Positions 1-5,309 of a DNA stretch of 5,454 nucleotides are shown here, in pieces. A program made the position numbers and the translations under genes. Every line of letters starts with the position of its first letter. Positions within the stretch are counted from its first letter, which is position 1. The DNA is taken from NCBI GenBank assembly GCA_964370165.1, contig CAYJIG010000090.1, forward strand, positions 1-5,454. Direction: 5' to 3'. The notes beneath the pieces were generated by a model. It was given only the letters and a program-made list of their open reading frames with translations, was not told where the DNA came from and made no database searches. Origin of the DNA: JAAYCI01 sp964370165. GTDB lineage: Bacteria; Bacillota; Clostridia; Oscillospirales; Ruminococcaceae.

Positions 1-2
1 CA

Positions 3-68
3 ACCACAACTACAACCGAAACATACAACCCTGCAATATCACCACAAACAGGGGTGTATGCAAGCTGA
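3..68 (+). CDS. C-terminal end of an upstream gene, Thr-rich tail with SPQTG
   Basis: Only the last 21 codons and a TGA stop (66-68) are present. The frame starts with five threonines, then Glu-Thr-Tyr-Asn-Pro, and reaches SPQTG followed by VYAS and the stop. This frame was preferred because it stops 16 nt before a strong terminator, whereas the other two frames run into or through that hairpin. Thr-rich low-complexity stretches are typical of linkers in secreted or wall-associated proteins of Gram-positive bacteria. SPQTG resembles the (S/N/P)PxTG motifs cleaved by class B sortases, and a class B sortase lies 1.3 kb downstream. However, no hydrophobic segment or basic tail follows in any frame, so this is not a complete sorting signal. 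The protein itself cannot be identified from this fragment. Confidence 0.5.
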   Translation, partial: TTTTTETYNPAISPQTGVYAS

Positions 69-84
69 AATTGAGCGAAATATT

Positions 85-115
85 CACCCTTTAGCAGATG
101 CTAAGGGGTGTTTTT
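85..115 (+). terminator. Rho-independent terminator of the upstream gene
   Basis: A 12-bp stem (85-96 with 99-110, one G-T wobble) is followed at once by five T (111-115). It begins 16 nt after the TGA at 66-68, so it probably ends the upstream transcript and isolates it from the PfoR-like gene. Confidence 0.85.
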
Positions 116-130
116 GTGATAGTAGACGGC

Positions 131-159
131 TTGACAAAACACGCTAAAACACGTATATT
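131..159 (+). promoter_or_regulatory. Sigma-A type promoter of the PfoR-like gene
   Basis: A perfect -35 TTGACA (131-136), a 17-bp spacer and -10 TATATT (154-159, five of six consensus bases). Transcription would start near 166, giving a leader of about 50 nt. The spacer carries an 8-bp direct repeat AAAACACG at 136-143 and 146-153, spaced 10 bp. Confidence 0.8.
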
Positions 160-215
160 ATGCCTTGTGGGTGTTTTTTATGCATAAAGATGTATAAATA
201 TAAGGCGGTGGATAG

Positions 216-1277
216 ATGAAAGCTTTTTTGAAACGTAAAGATATCGAAATATCGTTTAAAAGATATGGTATAGACGCACTGGGCGCCATGGCGCAGGGAC
301 TATTTTGCTCGCTGTTGATAGGCACTATTATAAGGACGCTGGGCCAGCAAATGGGCATAGAAGTGCTTGTCACCATAGGTGGGTATGCGGCGCAGATGTC
401 GGGGCCTGCCATGGCGGTGGCTATCGGGCATGCCTTGAAATCGCCGCCGATGGTGCTGTTTTCGCTGGCGGCTGTGGGTATGGCGGCAAACACCGAAGGT
501 GGTGCAGGCGGGCCGTTGGCGGTGCTTTTTGTGGCGGTTATCGCGGCAGAAGTGGGCAAAGCTGTGTCTAAAGAAACAAAGATTGACCTTATTGTGACGC
601 CGGCAGTGACCATTATCACAGGGGTGGTTTTGTCGTTGTCTATAGCACCGTATATCGGCGCTGCGGCCGCCTCGGTGGGGAATGTTATCATGTGGGCGAC
701 GGAACTGCAGCCGTTTTGGATGGGGATATTAATCTCGGTGGTTATGGGCATCGCACTGACACTTCCGATATCCTCCGCCGCGATATGCTCCTCGCTGGGA
801 CTGGTTGGACTGGCAGGTGGCGCGGCGCTGGCAGGGTGCTGTGCCCACATGGTGGGCTTTGCCTTTATCAGCTTCAAAGAAAATGGCTGGGGGGGCCTTG
901 TCTCGCAAGGTATCGGCACATCAATGCTACAAATGCCAAACCTGATGAAAAAACCGAAATTGTGGATACCGCCTATATTAATCTCGGCGATAACAGGGCC
1001 TATTGCCACGGTGGTGTTTGATTTTCGTATGAATGGCGAGGCGATATCCTCCGGCATGGGTACCTGCGGGTTTGTGGGGCAGATTGGAACCGTTACCGGG
1101 TGGCTGGCACCCTCTGAAACGGCGCTGGCTAAAGGCGCAGTGGCCATACAAGCCGGAGTTTTCGAGTGGGTCGGCCTGATACTTATTTGTTTTGTTTTGC
1201 CGGCCGTGCTTGGCGTGGTGTTTGGGCATGTTTTTAGGAAAATCGGATACATTAAAGAAAACGATCTGAAACTGTGA
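216..1277 (+). CDS. PfoR-like membrane protein, PTS EIIC type 2 family
   Basis: A 353-residue polytopic membrane protein of the EIIC-like family that includes Clostridium perfringens PfoR. Hydrophobic segments lie at about residues 21-40, 48-73, 78-92, 99-117, 124-147, 167-187, 191-217, 250-270 and 306-340. Recognisable conserved stretches are the Gly-rich loop EGGAGGPLA (94-102), GIGTSMLQMPN (232-242) and GMGTCGFVGQIGT (280-292). A charged N-terminus (KRKDIEISFKR) precedes the first membrane segment. The start at ATG 216 is supported by AAGGCGG at 202-208, 7 nt upstream. The family is annotated as the membrane component of a sugar phosphotransferase system, but no EIIA or EIIB domain is fused to it or encoded beside it, so substrate and energy coupling are unknown. 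PfoR was named as a regulator of perfringolysin O; a regulatory role here would be pure inference. No terminator is visible before the sortase gene. Confidence 0.85.
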   Translation: MKAFLKRKDIEISFKRYGIDALGAMAQGLFCSLLIGTIIRTLGQQMGIEVLVTIGGYAAQMSGPAMAVAIGHALKSPPMVLFSLAAVGMAANTEGGAGGPLAVLFVAVIAAEVGKAVSKETKIDLIVTPAVTIITGVVLSLSIAPYIGAAAASVGNVIMWATELQPFWMGILISVVMGIALTLPISSAAICSSLGLVGLAGGAALAGCCAHMVGFAFISFKENGWGGLVSQGIGTSMLQMPNLMKKPKLWIPPILISAITGPIATVVFDFRMNGEAISSGMGTCGFVGQIGTVTGWLAPSETALAKGAVAIQAGVFEWVGLILICFVLPAVLGVVFGHVFRKIGYIKENDLKL

Positions 1278-1331
1278 ATATGTGAAAAAATAAAGCAAAA
1301 GAAATTATAAGTATTAAAGCTGTTTTAGTTG

Positions 1332-1340
1332 TGGTATAAT
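1332..1340 (+). promoter_or_regulatory. Extended -10 promoter of the sortase gene
   Basis: TGG plus a perfect TATAAT (1335-1340) form an extended -10 element, which can make up for the lack of a good -35 (the hexamer 17 bp upstream, TATTAA, is poor). Transcription would start near 1347, just before the ribosome binding site AAGGAG at 1362-1367. Confidence 0.65.
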
Positions 1341-1372
1341 ATAATGTAAGTTTTGAAATATAAGGAGTTAAT

Positions 1373-2212
1373 GTGTTGATGGATAAGTTCAAAGACTTGA
1401 TGAATAAGCTTAAAGAATTGATGAGTCAGAAAAAAACGCAGAAAATTGTTATAGTATCGCTGATTTCAGTGATTGCGATTGTGGTGATATTTATTTTTGC
1501 CTCGCTTTTTGGCGGAGAAAGCCCGGTGCCGTCAGAGATAACCTCGGTGGAAGCGCCGCCGTCTTCCGAAGTGGCCAGCGTCGCAGAGGTGGAAGACGCT
1601 GTGGTGCCTGTGCGTGAGGATATTGTGTTCGGTGATTTGCTTGAAACAAACGTAGATACGCTGGCTTATGTGAGCGTGCCGAACACTACCATAGACTATC
1701 CTGTGGTTAGAGGTATCGACAACGTGAAGTATCTGACCACCGATTTTAATGGCGAATATGACGTGAAGGGTACCGTGTTCATGGACATGTTTAACGGTAA
1801 CAACGTGGTGAGTCCCGTGACGGTGTTGTATGGTCACTATACAATGGACGATACCTTCTTTGCACAGCTGCACAACTATAGAGATGAAGAGTTTTTTGCC
1901 GAAAACCCCGATGTTTATCTTTATACGCCCGACATGAATTATAAGTACGAGATAGTGGCGGCGTTTGTGAATGATAATTATAACCTGCTGTATGAAAAAG
2001 ATTACAGCCAAGCAGAGCAGATGCAAGGGCTTTTTGATCATATCGAGACAATGGCGGCGGCAGACGATACCGCGAACCTGAACATGGACGACGTTAGCGT
2101 GGACGATAATCTCTTAGTGCTTTCCACATGCATGGAAGTGGGCGGTAGCGGAGATAATAGGTATGTTGTGGTGGCGAAACTTACGGATTACGCCTCTTCA
2201 GGACAGCCATAA
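1373..2212 (+). CDS. srtB: Class B sortase, membrane-anchored transpeptidase
   Basis: Sortases cut a sorting motif in secreted proteins between Thr and Gly and join the product to the cell wall peptide. This 279-residue protein has the expected order: a Lys-rich, amphipathic cytoplasmic N-terminus (3-24), one membrane anchor (about 25-46), a Pro/Ser/Glu linker (48-82) and the catalytic domain (about 84-271). The catalytic residues are all visible: His155 in LYGHYT, Cys253 in LVLSTC and Arg263 in GDNRYVVVAKL. The long insertion between His and Cys fits class B. The start is ambiguous: GTG 1373, TTG 1376 and ATG 1379 are successive in-frame codons, 5, 8 and 11 nt after AAGGAG (1362-1367). The last codons (CCA TAA) lie in a 146-bp repeat. 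There is no complete substrate gene in the window; the SPQTG tail at 3-68 is the only hint of one. Confidence 0.92.
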   Translation: MLMDKFKDLMNKLKELMSQKKTQKIVIVSLISVIAIVVIFIFASLFGGESPVPSEITSVEAPPSSEVASVAEVEDAVVPVREDIVFGDLLETNVDTLAYVSVPNTTIDYPVVRGIDNVKYLTTDFNGEYDVKGTVFMDMFNGNNVVSPVTVLYGHYTMDDTFFAQLHNYRDEEFFAENPDVYLYTPDMNYKYEIVAAFVNDNYNLLYEKDYSQAEQMQGLFDHIETMAAADDTANLNMDDVSVDDNLLVLSTCMEVGGSGDNRYVVVAKLTDYASSGQP

Positions 2213-2347
2213 AGCACCAATTGCGGCGTCAGACTGCAAAATGCCGCGCAGTTACATATAACACATATGCGCCTTTGCGGCATTTTTTGCTTCCTTGCAC
2301 TTAGTACTTTCTGGCCGCCCTGAGGGTTTAGTCGCCCTGATGGGTTT
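2202..2347 (+). repeat. 146-bp tandem repeat, copy 1
   Basis: First of two head-to-tail units with a 146-bp period. It overlaps the last four codons of the sortase gene, stop included. In order it holds a CCAATTGCGGCG block, a long stem-loop with a T tail (2238-2288), and two short direct repeats CGCCCTGA-GGGTTT (2316-2329 and 2333-2347, the second with an extra T). It differs from copy 2 at only four sites (2206, 2216, 2303, 2305). 146 is not a multiple of three, so reading frames do not continue across copies, which argues against a coding repeat. Confidence 0.95.
2238..2288 (+). terminator. Terminator-like hairpin in repeat copy 1
   Basis: A 10-bp perfect outer stem AAAATGCCGC (2238-2247) pairs with GCGGCATTTT (2277-2286), and the T run continues to 2288. 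Inside the loop a second stem, CATAT with ATATG (2255-2259 and 2265-2269), can extend the fold. It starts 25 nt after the sortase stop, so it can act as that gene's terminator. The long loop makes it less typical than the other terminators here. Confidence 0.6.
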
Positions 2348-2495
2348 GACAACCATAAAGCGCCAATTGCGGCGTCAGACTGCAAAATGCCGCGCAGTTA
2401 CATATAACACATATGCGCCTTTGCGGCATTTTTTGCTTCCTTGCACTTGGCACTTTCTGGCCGCCCTGAGGGTTTAGTCGCCCTGATGGGTTTTT
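2348..2495 (+). repeat. 146-bp tandem repeat, copy 2
   Basis: Second unit, same order of parts as copy 1, with four substitutions and two additional T at the end (T run 2491-2495). It is followed by GACAG (2496-2500), the same five bases that open copy 1 at 2202-2206; sequence similarity stops there. The short nested repeats recur at 2462-2475 and 2479-2493. Confidence 0.95.
2384..2434 (+). terminator. Terminator-like hairpin in repeat copy 2
   Basis: An exact copy of the 2238-2288 hairpin: stem arms 2384-2393 and 2423-2432, T run 2429-2434, inner CATAT/ATATG stem. It would give a second stop for any sortase transcript passing the first one. Confidence 0.6.
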
Positions 2496-2503
2496 GACAG
2501 TTT

Positions 2504-2535
2504 GAGGCATCGAGTTTATCTCGGTGTCTTTTTTT
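2504..2535 (+). terminator. Rho-independent terminator before the catalase gene
   Basis: A 9-bp stem (2506-2514 with 2520-2528, two G-T wobbles) with a 5-nt loop and seven T (2529-2535). Its compact shape suggests that it is the original sortase terminator, now separated from the gene by the two repeat units. Confidence 0.8.
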
Positions 2536-2618
2536 GTTGCCTGAAATTTAAAATGATCGGAAAAAGTAATATTTTGTAAGAAATTAATAAAATAAAATGA
2601 TGATTACGAAAAAATATA

Positions 2619-2647
2619 TTGAAAATGTTTAAAAATAGTTGTATAAT
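2619..2647 (+). promoter_or_regulatory. Sigma-A promoter of the catalase gene
   Basis: -35 TTGAAA (2619-2624), a 17-bp spacer and a perfect -10 TATAAT (2642-2647). Upstream of it, 2556-2618 is very AT-rich with A and T tracts, as in an UP element. Predicted start near 2654. The promoter looks strong, so any peroxide control would need a repressor. Confidence 0.85.
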
Positions 2648-2670
2648 GTATGGCATACTAGTAGGCTAGT
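2648..2670 (+). promoter_or_regulatory. Candidate operator over the catalase transcription start
   Basis: GTATG-G-CATAC (2648-2658) is a perfect palindrome with one central base, directly after the -10. It overlaps a second inverted repeat, ACTAG-TAGG-CTAGT (2657-2670). The position over the predicted +1 suits a repressor site. It does not match the PerR consensus, and no binding protein is identified. Confidence 0.35.
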
Positions 2671-2688
2671 CGAAAGGAGTGGTGTGAA

Positions 2689-4191
2689 ATGGATAAATAT
2701 AAAAAGCTGACCAATGAAGTGGGTGCGCCGGTATCGGATAACGAAAACGCGCTGACAGCCGGGGCCAGAGGGCCTGTGGTGATGAGCGACGTGTGGCTGA
2801 TGGAAAAAATGGCGCACTTTAACCGTGAAGTGATACCTGAGCGCAGAATGCACGCGAAAGGTTGGGGCGCATACGGCTCGTTTAAGGTCAGTAAGGATAT
2901 CACGGAGTTCACAAAGGCGAAAGTGCTTCAGCCGGGCGCAGAAACCGAAGTGTTTGTGCGGTTTTCCACCGTGGCAGGCGAGCGTGGCGCGGCCGACTGC
3001 GAGCGTGACATCCGTGGCGTTGCGGTGAAGTTTTATACCGAAGAGGGTAACTGGGACCTGGTGGGTAACAACACACCTACGTTTTTTATCCGTGATGTGC
3101 ACAACTTCTCGGACCTGAACCGTGCGGTGAAACGTGACCCGAAAACAGGCAGGCGCAGCGCACAAAACAACTGGGATTTCTGGACGCTATTGCCCGAATG
3201 TTTCCATCAAATCACCGTGGTGATGAGCGATCGGGGTATTCCCGCAACATTCCGCAACATGCACTTTTTCGGCGAGCATACCTTCTCGCTGTATAACAAA
3301 GACAACCAGCGGGTGTGGTGTAAGTTCCATTTCAAGACAAAGCAGGGGATAAAAAACCTGTCAAACGAAGAAGCCGCGAAAATAAACGGGATGGACAGGG
3401 AATATCACGGCAAAGATTTGTATGAAGCAATTGAAAAGGGCGAACACCCAAAATGGACGATGTATGTGCAGATTATGACGGAAGATCAGGCGAAAAACCA
3501 CTATGAGAATCCGTTTGACATCACAAAAATATGGCGGCATGCCGAGTATCCGCTGATTGAAGTGGGCGAGCTGACACTGAACAGAAACCCCGAAAACTAC
3601 TTTGCCGAGGTGGAGCAAGCGGCCTTTACGCCGGCGCACGTGGTGCCCGGAATAGGCTTTAGCCCGGACAAGTTCTTGCAGGGTAGGCTGTTTTCATATG
3701 GCGACGCACAACGGTATCGCCTGGGTGTGAACCATAACCATATACCTGTCAACCGTGCAAAGTGCGAGGTGAACGAGTATCATCGTGACGGCGCAATGAG
3801 GGTGGATGGCAACTACGGCGATGCGCCGGCATATACCCCGAACAGCATGGGTGTGTGGTCGGCAAGCCCCGAGGTGATGGAACCGCCACTGGACATGGAA
3901 GGCACTGTGTATCATTATGACCCCAAAGAAGACCCGACGGACGATTGTTTCAAGGCCGGCGGCGACTTGTGGAGGGTATTGACCGAGGATAAAAAGCAGA
4001 TACTTATTGACAACACTGCAGGCGACATAGCCTCTTGCACAGAAAACATCAAGTATCGGCACGCGGTGCATTGCTGGCACGCCGACGAAGAGTATGGGAC
4101 CCGTTTTACAAAAGCGGCAGGGCTTGACCTTGACAAGGTGAAAGAGATGGCGAAGCTGTCTAACAACGAGCTGAATAAAGCAACAACCTAA
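2689..4191 (+). CDS. katA: Monofunctional haem catalase, small-subunit type
   Basis: Catalase converts two H2O2 to water and oxygen in the cytoplasm. At 500 residues it has the length of the small-subunit catalases. Key residues are present: distal His55 in PERRMHAKG, distal Asn127 in WDLVGNNTP, the FxRFSTVAGERGAAD stretch (89-103), and the proximal haem ligand Tyr337 with Arg333 in GRLFSYGDAQRYRLG (332-346). NWDFWTLLPE (161-170) and the NRNPENYFAEVEQAAF block (298-313) are also typical. There is no N-terminal signal peptide and no large C-terminal domain. AAAGGAG (2673-2679) lies 9 nt before the ATG. The gene has its own promoter and terminator, so it is a single-gene unit. No frameshift or lost catalytic residue is seen, so the enzyme should be active if haem is available. 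Intact catalase is uneven among anaerobic Clostridia and suggests exposure to oxygen. Confidence 0.97.
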   Translation: MDKYKKLTNEVGAPVSDNENALTAGARGPVVMSDVWLMEKMAHFNREVIPERRMHAKGWGAYGSFKVSKDITEFTKAKVLQPGAETEVFVRFSTVAGERGAADCERDIRGVAVKFYTEEGNWDLVGNNTPTFFIRDVHNFSDLNRAVKRDPKTGRRSAQNNWDFWTLLPECFHQITVVMSDRGIPATFRNMHFFGEHTFSLYNKDNQRVWCKFHFKTKQGIKNLSNEEAAKINGMDREYHGKDLYEAIEKGEHPKWTMYVQIMTEDQAKNHYENPFDITKIWRHAEYPLIEVGELTLNRNPENYFAEVEQAAFTPAHVVPGIGFSPDKFLQGRLFSYGDAQRYRLGVNHNHIPVNRAKCEVNEYHRDGAMRVDGNYGDAPAYTPNSMGVWSASPEVMEPPLDMEGTVYHYDPKEDPTDDCFKAGGDLWRVLTEDKKQILIDNTAGDIASCTENIKYRHAVHCWHADEEYGTRFTKAAGLDLDKVKEMAKLSNNELNKATT

Positions 4192-4220
4192 AAACGAACC
4201 ATACGAATTATTTGGGATTA

Positions 4221-4251
4221 GGCGGATAGTATGATGCTATCCGTCTTTTTT
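4221..4251 (+). terminator. Rho-independent terminator of the catalase gene
   Basis: A 9-bp stem (4221-4229 with 4237-4245, one G-T wobble), a 7-nt loop and six T (4246-4251), starting 29 nt after the catalase stop. Confidence 0.9.
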
Positions 4252-4277
4252 ATGCCTTTATACAAGTTTCGTCAATT

Positions 4278-4329
4278 TTAACAGTTATTTTATACTTGAA
4301 ATATCGAAGGTTAACGGCTATTTTGTATT
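4278..4329 (+). promoter_or_regulatory. Two imperfect direct repeats upstream of satP
   Basis: The 19-bp stretches 4278-4296 and 4311-4329 both read TTAAC-G-TATTTT-TA-T in outline, with 15 of 19 identical and all four differences transitions. They are 33 bp apart, about three helical turns, so both would face the same side of the DNA. The first copy also contains the palindrome TAAC-A-GTTA (4279-4287). A binding site for a regulator is possible; no regulator is identified. Confidence 0.35.
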
Positions 4330-4334
4330 GCAAT

Positions 4335-4343
4335 TGGTATACT
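4335..4343 (+). promoter_or_regulatory. Extended -10 promoter of satP
   Basis: TGG plus TATACT (4338-4343, five of six consensus bases) form an extended -10 element; no good -35 stands at the right spacing. An alternative pair further upstream is TTGAAA (4296-4301), 17 bp, TATTTT (4319-4324), which overlaps the direct repeats. Either would give a leader of roughly 45-65 nt. Confidence 0.5.
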
Positions 4344-4394
4344 CTAGTGATAAAATTATTGAGTTCGGCATAATATTCACTTGGGGGATTTATC

Positions 4395-5027
4395 ATGGCA
4401 CAGGTTTCGGCTCAGGCAACAAACGTATCGGTAAGTGTAGGCAACCCGTCTGCAATCGGTCTTCTCGGTCTTTCGATGGTAACTTTGGTTGCTGCATCGC
4501 AAAAATTGGGCATCACAGAAGGCACATCGCTAGTCATCCCGTGGGCAATATTTTTGGGTGCTGTAGCGCAGATTTATGCAGGCGCTATGGACTTGAAACT
4601 TAAAAATGTGTTTGGAGCAACGGCGTTCTTTGGGTATGGCTTGTTTTGGCTGGGCGTGGGCTTTACATGGCTTATTCAAAACGGAGTTTTTGGCGAAGTG
4701 ATGCAGGAAACAGCCGACGTAAAACAGCTGGGGTTTGCCTTTTTAGGGTACTTGATTTTCACATTGTTCATGACACTGGCATCAACCGAAACAAGCAAAG
4801 TGTTGTTTATCGACTTTGTGCTGATAGACATATTATTTTTAGGCCTGGCGTGCAGTACGCTTGGGTTTATGCCACATTTCTTCCACCAGATGGCGGCGTA
4901 CGCCGAGCTGGGCATCTCGCTGGTTTCATTTTACGGTGTGGGCGCAAACGTGGTAAACGCAACCTTTGGACGAGAGTTTTTACCGATGGGTAAACCAATG
5001 GGAATTTTCAAAAAATCTGCGGCGTAA
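4395..5027 (+). CDS. satP: Acetate/succinate transporter, SatP (GPR1/FUN34/YaaH) family
   Basis: A 210-residue inner-membrane protein of the AceTr family, whose members such as E. coli SatP move acetate and succinate with protons and assemble as hexamers of six-helix subunits. The signature NPxxxGLLG is present as NPSAIGLLG (17-25), followed by FLGAVAQIYAGAMDLKLKN (53-71), FGYGLFW (79-85) and the C-terminal FGREFLPMGKP (191-201). Six hydrophobic segments are at about 19-36, 46-64, 72-95, 113-131, 135-155 and 168-190. The N-terminal 16 residues are polar, rich in Ser, Val and Thr. ATG 4395 follows GGGGGA (4383-4388) by 6 nt. The gene stands alone between its own promoter and terminator. In a fermenting anaerobe the likely job is acetate export or uptake according to the gradient; direction and substrate are inferred. 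Confidence 0.93.
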   Translation: MAQVSAQATNVSVSVGNPSAIGLLGLSMVTLVAASQKLGITEGTSLVIPWAIFLGAVAQIYAGAMDLKLKNVFGATAFFGYGLFWLGVGFTWLIQNGVFGEVMQETADVKQLGFAFLGYLIFTLFMTLASTETSKVLFIDFVLIDILFLGLACSTLGFMPHFFHQMAAYAELGISLVSFYGVGANVVNATFGREFLPMGKPMGIFKKSAA

Positions 5028-5030
5028 GCA

Positions 5031-5044
5031 AAGCGGAAACGCTT
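5031..5044 (+). other. Small GNRA-capped hairpin after the satP stop
   Basis: AAGCG (5031-5035), the tetraloop GAAA and CGCTT (5040-5044) form a perfect 5-bp hairpin 3 nt after the stop. No T run follows, so it is not a terminator by itself. It could protect the mRNA 3' end, or it may be chance. Confidence 0.4.
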
Positions 5045-5061
5045 GATTAGATACATTTTAG

Positions 5062-5091
5062 CGACGATATCTTCGGATGTTCGTCGTTTTT
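5062..5091 (+). terminator. Rho-independent terminator of satP with a UUCG tetraloop
   Basis: The stem CGACGA (5062-5067) pairs with TCGTCG (5081-5086), and an upper ATC/GAT stem (5069-5071 and 5076-5078) is capped by C(UUCG)G, an exceptionally stable tetraloop. T5068 faces G5079, with T5080 bulged. Five T follow (5087-5091). Confidence 0.85.
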
Positions 5092-5092
5092 G

Positions 5093-5292
5093 TTTGTTTA
5101 AAGGTGGTATGATTGGTTTTCTTTGGCATACCTTTCTTTGTTTAGAGGTGGCTTTGGGAAGAGTATGACTGGTGTTCTTTGGCATACCTTTCTTTGTTTA
5201 AGGTAGCTTTGAGAGGTGCATGACTGGTTTTCTTTGGCTTGTTTTTTTGTTTAAAGGTGGTATGATTGGTTTTCTTTGGCATACCTTTCTTT
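5093..5292 (+). repeat. Degenerate repeat array, four units in A-B-B'-A order
   Basis: Each unit opens with TTTGTTTA and contains TCTTTGGC near its end. Unit starts are 5093, 5137, 5193 and 5246. The outer A units (5093-5139 and 5246-5292) are identical over 47 bp. The inner units are longer (56 and 53 bp), share an extra GGTxGCTTTGxGA segment and differ from each other. The A units can fold on themselves through GGTATG (5106-5111) and CATACC (5127-5132). No reading frame, start site or protein family is recognised here. This array makes up most of the 362-bp gap between satP and the next gene. Confidence 0.85.
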
Positions 5293-5309
5293 TTCAAAAG
5301 AAAGGTATG
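5280..5309. repeat. Perfect 14-bp inverted repeat closing the array
   Basis: CATACCTTTCTTTT (5280-5293) pairs with AAAAGAAAGGTATG (5296-5309) around a 2-nt centre (TC). The left arm is the end of the last A unit; the right arm occurs only here. No T run follows on either strand, so it is not a standard terminator. Confidence 0.85.

Noticed and set aside
146..180. AAAACAC...GTGTTTT hairpin with a T run before the PfoR-like gene
   Set aside because: Its left arm lies inside the promoter spacer, upstream of the predicted start, so it would not be transcribed from that promoter. The stem is A/T-rich with an 18-nt loop.
158..1252. Long open frame on the minus strand, 364 codons
   Set aside because: It is the antisense of the PfoR-like gene, has a low-complexity Pro/Ala/Thr/Ile composition, no family motif and no good ribosome binding site, while the + strand frame has clear EIIC motifs.
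1278..1331. Terminator between the PfoR-like gene and the sortase
   Set aside because: The stretch is AT-rich but has no GC-containing stem followed by T; no terminator can be supported.
2188..2510. Two overlapping minus-strand frames (2188-2385 and 2328-2510) sharing a Cys-containing peptide
   Set aside because: They are the same repeat unit read twice. The 146-bp period breaks the frame between copies, and the stretch contains terminator hairpins, so coding is unlikely.
2595..2609. Possible PerR box upstream of the catalase -35
   Set aside because: Only 9 of the 14 non-central positions of the PerR consensus agree in a very AT-rich background, so the match is not convincing.
5093..5309. 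CRISPR array
   Set aside because: Unit lengths vary (44, 56, 53, 44), there are no unique spacers of even length, and no cas genes are nearby.
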